The notes below the pieces were generated by a model, which was not told where the DNA came from, did not search any database, and saw only the letters and a program-made list of their open reading frames with translations. Shown here in pieces: positions 23,755 through 32,465 of a DNA stretch of 64,000 bases (position 1 is its first letter; each line of letters begins with the position of its first letter). Origin of the DNA: Actinomycetospora corticicola (GTDB lineage Bacteria; Actinomycetota; Actinomycetes; Mycobacteriales; Pseudonocardiaceae); contig NZ_JACCBN010000001.1 in assembly GCF_013409505.1 (NCBI RefSeq), forward strand, positions 930,001 through 994,000, in the 5' to 3' direction. The position numbers and the translations under genes are program-made.

Positions 23755-24945
23755 GTGAGCAGGCTGCGGTTCGGCACGTTCCTCGCCCCGTTCCACCGCG
23801 CCGGGGAGAACCCGACGCTCGCGCTGCAGCGCGATCTGGAACTCATCGAGCACCTCGACCGCCTCGGCGTCGACGAGGCGTGGATCGGCGAGCACCACTC
23901 GGCCGGGAGCGAGATCATCGCGTCACCGGAGATCTTCATCGCGGCCGCGGCGGAGCGCACGAAGCGCATCAAGCTGGGCACGGGCGTGACCTCGGCGGCG
24001 TACCACAACCCGCTCTGGGTGGCCGACCGGATGGTCCTGCTCGACCACCTCACGCGCGGCCGGACGATGCTCGGTGTGGGCCCCGGCTCGCTCCCGAGCG
24101 ACTCGTCGATGATCGGGCTGAACCCGACCGAGACGCGCGAGCTGCTCGACGTCAACCTCGACATCATCATGCGCCTGCTGGCCGGCGAGACGGTCACCGC
24201 GCAGACCAAGACCCACAACCTCGTCGAGGCCCGCCTGCAGCTGCGGCCCTACACCGAGCCCTGCTTCGACATCGTCGTCGCCGCGGTGGCCTCGCCGACC
24301 GGGCCGCGGATGGCCGGCCGGCACGGGGTCGGCCTGCTCAACATCGGCGCGACGATGACCCAGGACGGGTTCGACGCGCTGGCCCACCACTGGAACGTGG
24401 TGAAGGAGCGTGCCGAGCACTACGGCCAGCCCGAGCCCGATCGCGACAAGTGGCGCCTCGTCGGCCTCATGCACATCGCGGAGACCAAGGAGCAGGCCTA
24501 CCGCGACGTCGAGTACGGCATCGAGAACTGGTTCCGCTACTTCCAGAAGACGGCGGCGTTCCCGCAGATGGCGGTCGAGGGCGGCGACGTCAAGGAGATG
24601 ATCGACTTCATCAACGAGGCCGGCATCGGCGCCATCGGTACCCCCGACGACGCGCGCGCCCAGGTCCAGCGCCTGGCCGACCAGTCGGGCGGGTTCGGCG
24701 CGATGCTGCTCCTCGGCCACGAGTGGGCCAACCCGGAGGCGACGAAGCGGTCCTGGGAACTCCTCGCGCAGAACGTCATGCCCCACTTCCAGGGCACGAC
24801 GTGGGGCGGGGTGTCGCACGCCGAGTCGACCCAGCAGGCCAAGGAGCGCGCCGGGCTGCGCCGCGACGAGTACGCGGCCACCCAGCTCAGCGCCGTCGAC
24901 CACATGACGCAGAAGTACGCCGACGAGGTGGCGTCGAAGAACTGA
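23755..24945 (+). CDS. Luciferase-like flavin-dependent monooxygenase
   Basis: A 396-residue LLM-class enzyme using reduced FMN from a separate reductase. Family landmarks are RFGTFLAPFH, AWIGEHHSAGSEII, RIKLGTGVTSAAYHNP and RGRTMLGVGPGSLPSDSSMIGL. It resembles the limonene-monooxygenase-type group; the substrate is unknown. GTG 23755 has a strong GGAGGAG upstream. An inverted pair of R1 elements follows the stop, and cobL starts beyond it. Confidence 0.88.
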   Translation: MSRLRFGTFLAPFHRAGENPTLALQRDLELIEHLDRLGVDEAWIGEHHSAGSEIIASPEIFIAAAAERTKRIKLGTGVTSAAYHNPLWVADRMVLLDHLTRGRTMLGVGPGSLPSDSSMIGLNPTETRELLDVNLDIIMRLLAGETVTAQTKTHNLVEARLQLRPYTEPCFDIVVAAVASPTGPRMAGRHGVGLLNIGATMTQDGFDALAHHWNVVKERAEHYGQPEPDRDKWRLVGLMHIAETKEQAYRDVEYGIENWFRYFQKTAAFPQMAVEGGDVKEMIDFINEAGIGAIGTPDDARAQVQRLADQSGGFGAMLLLGHEWANPEATKRSWELLAQNVMPHFQGTTWGGVSHAESTQQAKERAGLRRDEYAATQLSAVDHMTQKYADEVASKN

Positions 24946-24956
24946 CCGCCCCCTCC

Positions 24957-25011
24957 GTGGCAGGAAAGCGTCGTTGCTGTCGTCCAGCGGGAGGATCGCC
25001 GCATCGTCGTG
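24957..25011 (+). repeat. R1 element, copy b
   Basis: A 55-base copy starting GTGGCAGGAAAGCGTCGTTG. It is paired head-to-head with copy c 11 bases away, so transcripts can fold into one large hairpin after the monooxygenase gene. Confidence 0.85.
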
Positions 25012-25022
25012 GCGGTCAGCCG

Positions 25023-25077
25023 CCCGAGAATGTGGCATGACTGTCACTGGACGCCGGCAACGACGCTTTCCTGGCAC
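25023..25077 (-). repeat. R1 element, copy c (inverted)
   Basis: Inverse orientation of copy b. Its distal end lies about 10 bases before the -10 box of the cobL leader, so it would overlap the -35 region of that promoter. Confidence 0.85.
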
Positions 25078-25086
25078 CGGTGCGGC

Positions 25087-25099
25087 TAGGGTCTCGGCC
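25087..25099 (+). promoter_or_regulatory. Promoter of the cobL operon, -10 TAGGGT
   Basis: TAGGGT (25087-25092), seven bases, then GTG 25100, which opens a 12-codon frame ending in the cobL start. The -35 region falls inside R1 copy c. Confidence 0.5.
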
Positions 25100-25138
25100 G
25101 TGCTTCGCCCGACCGGACCGGCCACCCGCGCCTCGTGA
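25100..25138 (+). CDS. Candidate 12-residue leader peptide overlapping cobL
   Basis: GTG 25100 opens a frame for MLRPTGPATRAS whose TGA overlaps the cobL GTG by four bases (GTGA). Its start is leaderless relative to the TAGGGT box. It could feed ribosomes onto cobL, which lacks a ribosome-binding site. Too short to judge by coding statistics. Confidence 0.35.
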   Translation: MLRPTGPATRAS

Positions 25139-26400
25139 GCGTCACCGTCGTCGGCATCGGCGCCGACGGGTGGCCCGGCCTCACCCCACCCGCGCGCACG
25201 GCCTGTGCGAAGGCCGCCGTCGTGCTCGGGGCCCCGCGCCAGCTCGACCTGCTGCCCACCGAGGTGACCGCCCGGCGCGAGGAGTGGCCCGCGCCGTTGA
25301 TGCCGTCGTTGCCGAGCCTGCTCGAGCGTCTCGGCGGTGACGAGCTCGTCGTCCTCGCCAGCGGTGACCCGATGTTCTTCGGGATCGGCACGAGCGTCCT
25401 GCGACTGCGTCCCGACGCGACGGTGGTGCCGCATCCCTCGTCGGTCGCGTTCGCGTGCGCGCGGATGGGCTGGGCGGAGCAGGACGCCGTGGTGGTCTCG
25501 GCGGTCGGGCGCCCGCTCGAGGCGGTGCGCGCCGCCCTCGCGCCACGCCGACGACTGCTCGTGCTCGCCGACTCGGGTGCACTGCCCGGTCGGCTCGCGG
25601 CGCTGCTCGTCGGCGCCGGCTACGGCGAGGCCCGCCTGTCCGTGCTCGGGTCGCTCGGCGCCGAGCACGAGACCCGTGTCGACGGCGTCGCGGCGAGCTG
25701 GAACGCCCCCGACGGCGACCCGCTCGCGGTCGTCGCCGTCGACTGCCCCGCCCTTCCCGACGACGGGTTGCTCGGCCGGGTGCCCGGTCTCCCCGACGAG
25801 GCCTACGTGCACGACGGTCAGCTGACCAAGGCCGAGATGCGGGCCCTGTCGGTGGCCGCGCTGCGCCCGCTGCCCGGGCAGCTCCTGTGGGACGTCGGCG
25901 GGGGAGCGGGGTCCATCGGCATCGAGTGGTGTCGCGCCGAACCGACCGCGCGCGCGATCGCGGTCGAGTCCCGGGAGGACCGCGCGGCCCGGATCGCGGA
26001 GAACGCCGCAGCACTCGGGACGCCGGGGGTACGGGTCGTGCCGGGCCGCGCGCCGGGGGTGCTGGCCGGCCTCGAGGCGCCCGACGCGGTCTTCGTCGGC
26101 GGCGGGGTGTCCGCGCCCGGCATGCTCGAGGCGTGCCGACGGGCGCTGCGCCCCGGCGGGCGGCTCGTGGTCAACGCCGTGACGCTCGAGGGCGAGGCGG
26201 CGCTCGTCGCGGCGCACGCCGAGTACGGCGGCGAGGTGCGGCGGATCGCCATCTCGCGTGGCCGACCCGTGGGCCGGTACGTGGGGTGGAAGGCGCTCGC
26301 CCCGGTCACGCAGTGGGTGCTGCACGTGCGCGATGCCGGTGGTGCCCGCACCACGTCCGATCTCGGCGGGATGACCCCGCCGCCCTGGAGGCAGCAGTGA
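25135..26400 (+). CDS. cobL: Precorrin-6Y C5,15-methyltransferase (decarboxylating), CbiE-CbiT fusion
   Basis: A 421-residue bifunctional enzyme of aerobic cobalamin synthesis; it methylates C5 and C15 and decarboxylates the acetate side chain. The N-terminal CbiE half has VVGIGADGW and LASGDPMFFGIG. The C-terminal CbiT half begins near HDGQLTKAEMRALSVAALRP with the SAM motif WDVGGGAGSIGIEW. GTG 25135. The stop overlaps the cobM start (GTGA). A CCCGACGACGGG motif (25754) encodes LPDDGLL. Confidence 0.93.
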   Translation: MSVTVVGIGADGWPGLTPPARTACAKAAVVLGAPRQLDLLPTEVTARREEWPAPLMPSLPSLLERLGGDELVVLASGDPMFFGIGTSVLRLRPDATVVPHPSSVAFACARMGWAEQDAVVVSAVGRPLEAVRAALAPRRRLLVLADSGALPGRLAALLVGAGYGEARLSVLGSLGAEHETRVDGVAASWNAPDGDPLAVVAVDCPALPDDGLLGRVPGLPDEAYVHDGQLTKAEMRALSVAALRPLPGQLLWDVGGGAGSIGIEWCRAEPTARAIAVESREDRAARIAENAAALGTPGVRVVPGRAPGVLAGLEAPDAVFVGGGVSAPGMLEACRRALRPGGRLVVNAVTLEGEAALVAAHAEYGGEVRRIAISRGRPVGRYVGWKALAPVTQWVLHVRDAGGARTTSDLGGMTPPPWRQQ

Positions 26401-27140
26401 CCGTCCGGTTCGTCGGCGCGGGCCCCGGGGCCGCCGACCTCATCACGATCCGCGGGCTGCGGGCGATCGCCACGAGCCCGGTGTGCCTGTACGCCGGGTC
26501 GCTCGTGCCGGAGGACCTGCTCGCCCAGTGCCCGCCGCACGCCCACAAGGTCGACACCGCCCGCCTGACCCTCGACGAGATCGTCGCCGAACTCGTCGCC
26601 GCCGACGCCGCGGGCCACGACGTCGCCCGCCTGTGTTCCGGCGACCCCGCCGTCTTCTCCGCGGTCGCCGAGCAGACCCGCCGGCTCGACGAGGCCGGGA
26701 TCGCCTGGGAGATCGTGCCCGGGGTCCCCGCCTTCTCCGCCGCCGCCGCGGCGCTGCGCACCGAGCTGACCGTGCCCGGCGTCGGGCAGTCCGTCGTCCT
26801 CACCCGCGACGCCGCGAACGCCACCCCGATGCCCGAGGGCGAGTCGCTCGACGTCTGGGCCGCCACCGGCGGGACGCTCGTCCTGCACCTCGCCGTGCAG
26901 CGGTGCGCGGAGGTCGTCACCACCCTGCTGCAGCACCGCCCGCCGCACGAGCCGGTGGCCGTGGTCGCCCGCGCCTCGCGCGACGACGAGCTCGTGCTGC
27001 GCGGCACGCTCGCCGACATCGCGGAGCAGGTCGAGGCCGCCGGGGTGAAGCGGACCGCGGTGATCGTGGTCGGACCCGTCGTCGGGCGGGACACGGGCTG
27101 CGAGTCGCACCTCTACTCGGCGCAGCGCGTTCGTCCGTGA
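26397..27140 (+). CDS. cobM: Precorrin-4 C11-methyltransferase
   Basis: A 247-residue SAM-dependent corrin methyltransferase: N-terminal VRFVGAGPGAADLITIRG, RLCSGDPAVFSAV, EIVPGVPAFSAAAA and C-terminal RDTGCESHLYSAQR are standard. It acts after CobJ and before CobK in the aerobic pathway. GTG 26397 overlaps the cobL stop, and its own stop overlaps the probable cobK start, giving a tightly coupled cobL-cobM-cobK operon. Confidence 0.94.
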   Translation: MTVRFVGAGPGAADLITIRGLRAIATSPVCLYAGSLVPEDLLAQCPPHAHKVDTARLTLDEIVAELVAADAAGHDVARLCSGDPAVFSAVAEQTRRLDEAGIAWEIVPGVPAFSAAAAALRTELTVPGVGQSVVLTRDAANATPMPEGESLDVWAATGGTLVLHLAVQRCAEVVTTLLQHRPPHEPVAVVARASRDDELVLRGTLADIAEQVEAAGVKRTAVIVVGPVVGRDTGCESHLYSAQRVRP

Positions 27141-27934
27141 GCGAGCCCGGCCCTCCGAGCGAACGGCACTCTCGCGCAGCTAGAAGCTGCGAGAGTGCCG
27201 CTCGTTCAGGACGGCGGGTGCTCGTCCTCGGCGGCACCGCCGAGGCGCGGGCGCTCGCCGACGTCCTGACCGCCCGCGGCCACCCCGTCACCACCTCCCT
27301 CGCCGGGCGCACCCGCGATCCCCGGCTGCCCGCCGGAGAGATCCGCTCGGGCGGGTTCGGGGGAGCGGCCGGCCTCGCAACGGCGCTGGAGCACACCGAC
27401 CTGCTCGTCGACGCCACCCACCCCTTCGCCGCGCGCATGACCGACCACGCCGCGCAGGCCGCCGCCGCCACCGGCACGCCCTGGGTGGTGCTGCGCCGAC
27501 CCGGCTGGACCGAGCAGCCCGGCGACCGCTGGCACCGGGTCCCGACGACGGGTGCCGCGTCCGGCGAGCTCGGCCACGCCCAGAGCGTCTTCCTCGCGAT
27601 CGGACGTCAGGGCGTGCATCACTTCGTCCACCTCGACCACGTCCGCCTCGTCCGCGCCATCGAGCCGCCGGACGTCCTGCCACCGCACGCCCACCTGATC
27701 CTCCGACGCGGACCGTTCGCCCTGGAGGACGAGCGCGCGCTGCTCGCGGAGCACCGGATCGACACGATCGTCGCGAAGGACTCCGGCGGCGCCACGGAGG
27801 CCAAGCTGATCGCGGCGCGGGAGGCGGGCCTCGTCGTCGTGCTGGTGGATCGCCCTGCGCCGCCCGGGGGAGCGGTGGTCGTCGAGGACGTCGACAGCGC
27901 CGTCGAGTGGGTCGAGAGCACACCGATCCACTGA
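27137..27934 (+). CDS. cobK: Precorrin-6A reductase with R2 inserted at the N-terminus
   Basis: NADPH-dependent reductase, 265 residues from GTG 27137. The Rossmann start RRVLVLGGTAEARALADVL, DATHPFAARMTDHA and AKDSGGATEAKLIAAREAGL are family motifs. Two starts are possible. GTG 27137 overlaps the cobM stop as GTGA, like the cobL-cobM junction, and reads in frame through an R2 palindrome (residues about 9-24) into the conserved start. GTG 27218 lies right at the conserved motif but has no ribosome-binding site. I favour 27137; either way a repeat sits between the coupling signal and the enzyme. Confidence 0.9.
   Translation: MSEPGPPSERHSRAARSCESAARSGRRVLVLGGTAEARALADVLTARGHPVTTSLAGRTRDPRLPAGEIRSGGFGGAAGLATALEHTDLLVDATHPFAARMTDHAAQAAAATGTPWVVLRRPGWTEQPGDRWHRVPTTGAASGELGHAQSVFLAIGRQGVHHFVHLDHVRLVRAIEPPDVLPPHAHLILRRGPFALEDERALLAEHRIDTIVAKDSGGATEAKLIAAREAGLVVVLVDRPAPPGGAVVVEDVDSAVEWVESTPIH
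27161..27207. repeat. R2 palindrome, copy 2 (N-terminus of cobK)
   Basis: GAACGGCACTCTCGCGCAGC, a five-base centre (TAGAA) and a nearly complementary 22-base arm ending CTCGTTC. In frame with cobK from GTG 27137. Confidence 0.85.
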
Positions 27935-27980
27935 CCTGACGTACCGCGAGCACACGGTGCGGCGGGTCACGGAGGTCCTA

Positions 27981-29402
27981 GTGTCGCCGGTCATGTCCTC
28001 CGTGTCCGAATCCGGCAACCCCGGAACGCCACCCACCGAACGCCGCTCCGTGGTCCGCATCGTGGCCGCGAGCATGCTCGGCACCACCGTCGAGTGGTAC
28101 GACTTCTTCCTCTACGGCGTCGCCGCCGCCGTCGTCTTCCCGGCCGTGTTCTTCCCGGCCGCCGACCCCGTCGCGGGCACCCTGCTGTCCTTCGGCACGT
28201 TCGCCATCGGGTTCATCGCCCGACCGCTCGGCGGCCTCGTCTTCGGCCACTACGGCGACAAGATCGGCCGCAAGAAGCTGCTGGTCCTGAGCCTGCTCAT
28301 GATGGGGATCTCGACGTTCCTCATCGGCGTGCTGCCCAGCTACGCGACCGCCGGGGTCCTCGCCCCGACCCTGCTCATCCTCCTGCGCCTGATCCAGGGC
28401 TTCGCGCTCGGCGGCGAGTGGGGCGGCGCGGTCCTCATCGTGTCCGAGCACGGGGACGCGAGGAACCGTGGGTTCTGGGCCAGCTGGCCGCAGGCCGGGG
28501 CGCCCGCCGGGCAGCTGCTCGCGAACGGGCTGCTGGCCGCGCTCGCCGTGTTCCAGTCCGAGGAGGCGTTCCTCGCCTGGGGTTGGCGCATCCCGTTCCT
28601 GCTCTCCGCCGTCCTCGTGCTGATCGGGCTCTACGTCCGGCTCTCGGTCGAGGAGTCACCGATCTTCCAGGCCGCTCGCGCGAAGGCCGAGGCGGCTGCC
28701 GAGGGAGCTCCGCCGGCCCCGCCCATCCTCGAGGTGATCAGGCGGTACCCGCGCGAGGTGCTGGTCGCGATGGGCGCCCGGTTCGCCGAGAACGTCTCGT
28801 ACTACCTGTTCACCATCGTCATCTCGACGTACATGAAGCAGCAGTACGGCCTGCCGTCGTCGTTCGTGCTCAACGCCGTGCTGATCGGCGCCGCCGTGCA
28901 CATCGTGACGATCCCGCTCTGGGGCGCGGTGTCCGACCGGATCGGCCGTCGCCCGACCTACGTGATCGGCGCGGTCGGCGTCGGGGTGTGGGGCTTCGCG
29001 TTCTTCGGCCTGCTCGACACGCAGAGCTTCGGGCTGACCGCGCTCGCCGTCGTGATCGGCCTCGTGTTCCACGGCGCGATGTACGGGCCGCAGGCGGCGT
29101 TCCTGTCCGAGCTGTTCGGCACGCGCGTGCGCTACTCCGGGGTGTCGATCGGCTACCAGCTGGCCTCCGTCGCCGCGGGCGGGCTCGCGCCGATCATCGC
29201 GGTCGCCCTGCTGGGTGCCACCGGCTCGGGCCAGTCGATCGCGGCCTACCTCGCGGTGTGCTCGGTGATCACGCTCGTCGCGGTGTTCTCCTACTCCGAG
29301 ACGCGCGACCGCGACCTCGGGGCGGACGACGGGGTCGTCACCGGGGCGAGCGGAGCGACGGGGGATGGTTCCGAGCCGACCCGACCCGCCGTCGGGACGT
29401 AG
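27981..29402 (+). CDS. MHS-family MFS transporter
   Basis: A 473-residue twelve-helix permease of the metabolite:H+ symporter family (shikimate, alpha-ketoglutarate or proline/betaine type): GTTVEWYDFFLYG, PLGGLVFGHYGDKIGRKK and GFALGGEWGGAVLIVSEH are diagnostic. The substrate is unknown. GTG 27981 is chosen because GGAGG lies five bases upstream; ATG 27993 is the alternative. The C-terminal tail carries one copy of a 25-base direct repeat whose partner lies just after the stop. Confidence 0.85.
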   Translation: MSPVMSSVSESGNPGTPPTERRSVVRIVAASMLGTTVEWYDFFLYGVAAAVVFPAVFFPAADPVAGTLLSFGTFAIGFIARPLGGLVFGHYGDKIGRKKLLVLSLLMMGISTFLIGVLPSYATAGVLAPTLLILLRLIQGFALGGEWGGAVLIVSEHGDARNRGFWASWPQAGAPAGQLLANGLLAALAVFQSEEAFLAWGWRIPFLLSAVLVLIGLYVRLSVEESPIFQAARAKAEAAAEGAPPAPPILEVIRRYPREVLVAMGARFAENVSYYLFTIVISTYMKQQYGLPSSFVLNAVLIGAAVHIVTIPLWGAVSDRIGRRPTYVIGAVGVGVWGFAFFGLLDTQSFGLTALAVVIGLVFHGAMYGPQAAFLSELFGTRVRYSGVSIGYQLASVAAGGLAPIIAVALLGATGSGQSIAAYLAVCSVITLVAVFSYSETRDRDLGADDGVVTGASGATGDGSEPTRPAVGT

Positions 29403-29431
29403 CGGGCCGGGGCGAGCGGAGCGACGGGGGA
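29341..29431 (+). repeat. 25-base direct repeat flanking the MHS transporter stop
   Basis: CCGGGGCGAGCGGAGCGACG plus GGGGA occurs exactly at 29341-29365 and 29407-29431, 66 bases apart. The first copy is coding (TGASGATG), the second is noncoding. Confidence 0.8.
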
Positions 29432-29439
29432 GAGGGCTG

Positions 29440-31287
29440 GTGCCCAGGGCGTCCGGGGTGCTCCCATGCACCGTGCTCGTGGACGCCCTGCGGCTGCTCG
29501 CCGCCGACGGCCCGGCCGCCGACCTCGAACGCGCCGCGGCGTCGCTCGCGGGCTCCGACCCGGAGACGGCGGCGCTGGTACTGCGCGTGCGGGCGACGAT
29601 CGAGGCGGGCCGGCGGCGGGAGGCCGAGCTCGCGGCGCTGGTCGACACCGCGCGCGACCTCGCGGGCGAATCCGACCCCGGTCTCGTCCTCGACGCGATC
29701 GTCCGACGGGCCCGGGCGCTGCTCGGCACCGACGTCGCCTACCTGACCCTCTACGACGCCGGGCGCGGCGACACCTTCATGCGCGCGACGGCGGGCTCGG
29801 TGTCGGCCGCGTTCCAGGGGCTGCGGCTGCCGGTCGGGGCGGGCCTCGGCGGCCTGGTGGCGCAGTCCCGGCACGCGCACTGGACCACCCGCTACCCGGC
29901 CGACCCCCGCTACCGGCACACGGACGAGATCGACGCGGCGGTGTCCGAGGAGGGGATCGTCGCGATCTGCGGGACGCCGCTGCTGGTCGGCGAGGAGTTC
30001 GTCGGGGTGCTGTTCGCCGCGAACCGCTCCGCACGTCCCTTCACCCCCGACGACGTCGCCCTGCTCGGCTCGCTCGCGGCCCTCGCGGCCGTGTCGCTCA
30101 CCCAGACCCGGGCGGCCGCGGAGACGGCGACGGCCCTGGCGGGGCTGCGGGCCGCGCACGCCGACCTCGCCCGGGCGGCGGACGCGCACGACCGGTTCGC
30201 CGCGCTCGTCCTCGGCGGCGGCGACGTCACCGACCTCGCCGCCGCCCTCGCCGACCTGCTGGACGGGTGGGTGCGGGTGGTCGACGACGGCGGGGCGCCG
30301 ATCGCGACGGCCGGTCCGGTCCCGGACGACCTCGACGTCGCCGCCTGTGTGCACGCCGCAGCGGCCGACCCCGGCCGGCTCGTGGCGGTCGCTGGTGCGG
30401 AGGCCGTGACGGTCGTGGCCGCCCACCAGCAGCTCGCCACCCTCGTCGTCGCCCCGCCCGCCCCCGGTGCCGCCTCGCAGGGGCCCCGCTCCCGGATCGT
30501 CGAGCGCGCGGCCACCGTCAGCGCGCTGGTCCTGCTCTTCCGGGCGCAGGCCTCGGAGTCCGAGCAGCGCCACCGCGGGGAGGCGCTGCTCGAACTGCTG
30601 GGCGGCGACACCCCGAGCGCCGCCCTGCGCGACCGGGTCCGCGCCCTGGGCGTCGAGATCCGCCGCCCGCACCGGGTCCTCGTCGCCCGGTGCGCCGAGC
30701 ACGAACGCGCGCGCCTGGCCGTCGACGCCGCCCACGCGGTCGGCCGGTCCGGGCTGGTGGCGGAGCGCCCCGACGCGGTGGTCGTGCTCCTTCCCGACGA
30801 CGAGGCGGGTCGGCTGGCCGAGGACCTCGCCCGTCCGGCGTCGGACGGGTCGGCCCCGGTGACCGTCGGGGTGTCCGAGCCGGTGCTCCCGGCCGAGGGG
30901 CTGGTCGGGGCGGCCGCCGACGCCCGCCGGGCGGCCGAGGCGCTCGTGGCGCTCGGCCGGGAAGGGCGGGCCGGGTCGGTCGCCGAGCTGGGCTTCGCGG
31001 CCCTCCTGCTCTCGCGCAGCCCCGACGTCGGCGGATACGTGGAGAGCGTGCTCGGGCCGCTCCTCGAGCACGACCGTCGCCGCGGCACCGACCTCGTCGG
31101 CACCCTCGCGGCCTGGTTCGCCGCCGGCCGGTCCCCGACGCGGGCGGCGAGCACGCTGCACGTGCACGTCAACACGGTCACCCAACGGCTGGACCGGGTC
31201 CGCGCGGTGCTGGGGGAGGACTGGCAGGACCCCGAGCGCACCCTCGAGCTGCACCTCGCGCTGCGGCTGCGGGGCCTGGCGCGCTGA
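29440..31287 (+). CDS. GAF-PucR/CdaR-type transcriptional regulator
   Basis: A 615-residue regulator. After a helical N-terminus comes a GAF domain (about residues 75-225; FVGVLFAANRSARPFTPDDVALLGSL). A GGDEF-like central part and the C-terminal PucR helix-turn-helix follow (SPTRAASTLHVHVNTVTQRLDRV). Proteins of this build activate catabolic genes in response to small molecules. It lies 70 bases upstream of a luciferase-like monooxygenase gene, its likely target. GTG 29440 is chosen because purine-rich GGGGGAGAGGG precedes it; other GTG codons follow closely. Confidence 0.83.
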   Translation: MPRASGVLPCTVLVDALRLLAADGPAADLERAAASLAGSDPETAALVLRVRATIEAGRRREAELAALVDTARDLAGESDPGLVLDAIVRRARALLGTDVAYLTLYDAGRGDTFMRATAGSVSAAFQGLRLPVGAGLGGLVAQSRHAHWTTRYPADPRYRHTDEIDAAVSEEGIVAICGTPLLVGEEFVGVLFAANRSARPFTPDDVALLGSLAALAAVSLTQTRAAAETATALAGLRAAHADLARAADAHDRFAALVLGGGDVTDLAAALADLLDGWVRVVDDGGAPIATAGPVPDDLDVAACVHAAAADPGRLVAVAGAEAVTVVAAHQQLATLVVAPPAPGAASQGPRSRIVERAATVSALVLLFRAQASESEQRHRGEALLELLGGDTPSAALRDRVRALGVEIRRPHRVLVARCAEHERARLAVDAAHAVGRSGLVAERPDAVVVLLPDDEAGRLAEDLARPASDGSAPVTVGVSEPVLPAEGLVGAAADARRAAEALVALGREGRAGSVAELGFAALLLSRSPDVGGYVESVLGPLLEHDRRRGTDLVGTLAAWFAAGRSPTRAASTLHVHVNTVTQRLDRVRAVLGEDWQDPERTLELHLALRLRGLAR

Positions 31288-31328
31288 GGGAATGCGGTGG
31301 GACCCCGCGGAGTTGGGGCGGCTAGAGT

Positions 31329-31344
31329 AGTTGACAGTTCAACT
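31329..31344. promoter_or_regulatory. Operator-like dyad before the second LLM gene
   Basis: AGTTGA-CAGT-TCAACT, perfect six-base arms, lies 13 bases upstream of the start and directly before the AGGAGG site. TTGA-N4-TCAA is a common regulator site. Confidence 0.5.
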
Positions 31345-31357
31345 TCAGGAGGTCGTC

Positions 31358-32452
31358 ATGCAGTTCGGGGTCTTCACCGTCGGCGACGTGACGCCCGACC
31401 CGACCACGGGCCGCGAGCCGACCGAGGCCGAGCGCATCCGCGCGATGGTCACGATCGCCCGCAAGGCCGAGGAGGTCGGGCTCGATGTCTTCGCGACCGG
31501 CGAGCACCACAACCCGCCGTTCGTCCCCTCGTCGCCGACCACCCTGCTCGGCCACATCGCCGCGCTCACCGAGCGGCTGGTGCTCTCGACGTCCACGACG
31601 CTGATCACGACCAACGACCCGGTCAAGATCGCCGAGGACTACGCGATGCTCCAGCACCTCGCCGAGGGCCGCGTCGACCTCATGATGGGCCGCGGGAACA
31701 CCGGCCCCGTCTACCCCTGGTTCGGCCAGGACATCCGCCAGGGCATCCCGCTCGCGCTGGAGAACTACGCCCTGCTGCGCCGGCTCTGGACCGAGGACGT
31801 CGTGGACTGGGAGGGGCGGTTCCGCACGCCGCTGCACGGCTTCACCTCGACCCCGCGCCCGCTCGACGGCGTCGCCCCGTTCGTCTGGCACGGCTCGATC
31901 CGCTCGCCCGAGATCGCCGAGCAGGCCGCCTTCTACGGCGACGGCTTCTTCCACAACCACATCTTCTGGCCGGCCTCGCACACGAAGCAGATGGTCGAGT
32001 TCTACCGCCGCCGCTTCGAGCACCACGGCCACGGCTCGGCCGACCAGGCGATCGTCGGCCTCGGCGGGCAGGTGTTCATGCGGAAGAACTCGCAGGACGC
32101 CGTCAACGAGTTCCGTCCCTACTTCGACCGGGCCCCGGTCTACGGCGGAGGCCCCTCGCTCGAGGACTTCTCCTCGCAGACCCCGCTCACGGTCGGCTCC
32201 CCGCAGGAGGTCATCGACCGGACGCTGGGCTTCCGCGACTACGTCGGCGACTACCAGCGCCAGCTGTTCCTCATCGACCACGCCGGCCTGCCCCTGAAGA
32301 CCGTCCTGGAGCAGATGGACCTGCTGGGCGAGGAGGTCGTGCCGGTGCTGCGCCGCGAGTTCGCCGCGCTGAAGCCCGCGCACGTCCCGGACGCGCCGAC
32401 GCACGCCTCCCTGCTCGCCGCCCGCGACGCGCAGGAGCTGGCCTCCGTCTGA
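31358..32452 (+). CDS. Luciferase-like flavin-dependent oxidoreductase
   Basis: A 364-residue LLM-class enzyme: FATGEHHNPPFVPSSPTTLLGHIAA near the start, LVLSTSTTLITTNDPVKIAEDYA and GRVDLMMGRGNTGPVYPWFG are clear. It belongs to a different subgroup from the enzyme at 23755. The substrate is unknown. ATG 31358 has AGGAGG at ideal spacing, with a dyad just before it. Control by the upstream PucR/GAF regulator is likely. An R2 palindrome follows the stop. Confidence 0.88.
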   Translation: MQFGVFTVGDVTPDPTTGREPTEAERIRAMVTIARKAEEVGLDVFATGEHHNPPFVPSSPTTLLGHIAALTERLVLSTSTTLITTNDPVKIAEDYAMLQHLAEGRVDLMMGRGNTGPVYPWFGQDIRQGIPLALENYALLRRLWTEDVVDWEGRFRTPLHGFTSTPRPLDGVAPFVWHGSIRSPEIAEQAAFYGDGFFHNHIFWPASHTKQMVEFYRRRFEHHGHGSADQAIVGLGGQVFMRKNSQDAVNEFRPYFDRAPVYGGGPSLEDFSSQTPLTVGSPQEVIDRTLGFRDYVGDYQRQLFLIDHAGLPLKTVLEQMDLLGEEVVPVLRREFAALKPAHVPDAPTHASLLAARDAQELASV

Positions 32453-32465
32453 CCCGCCCTGAACC

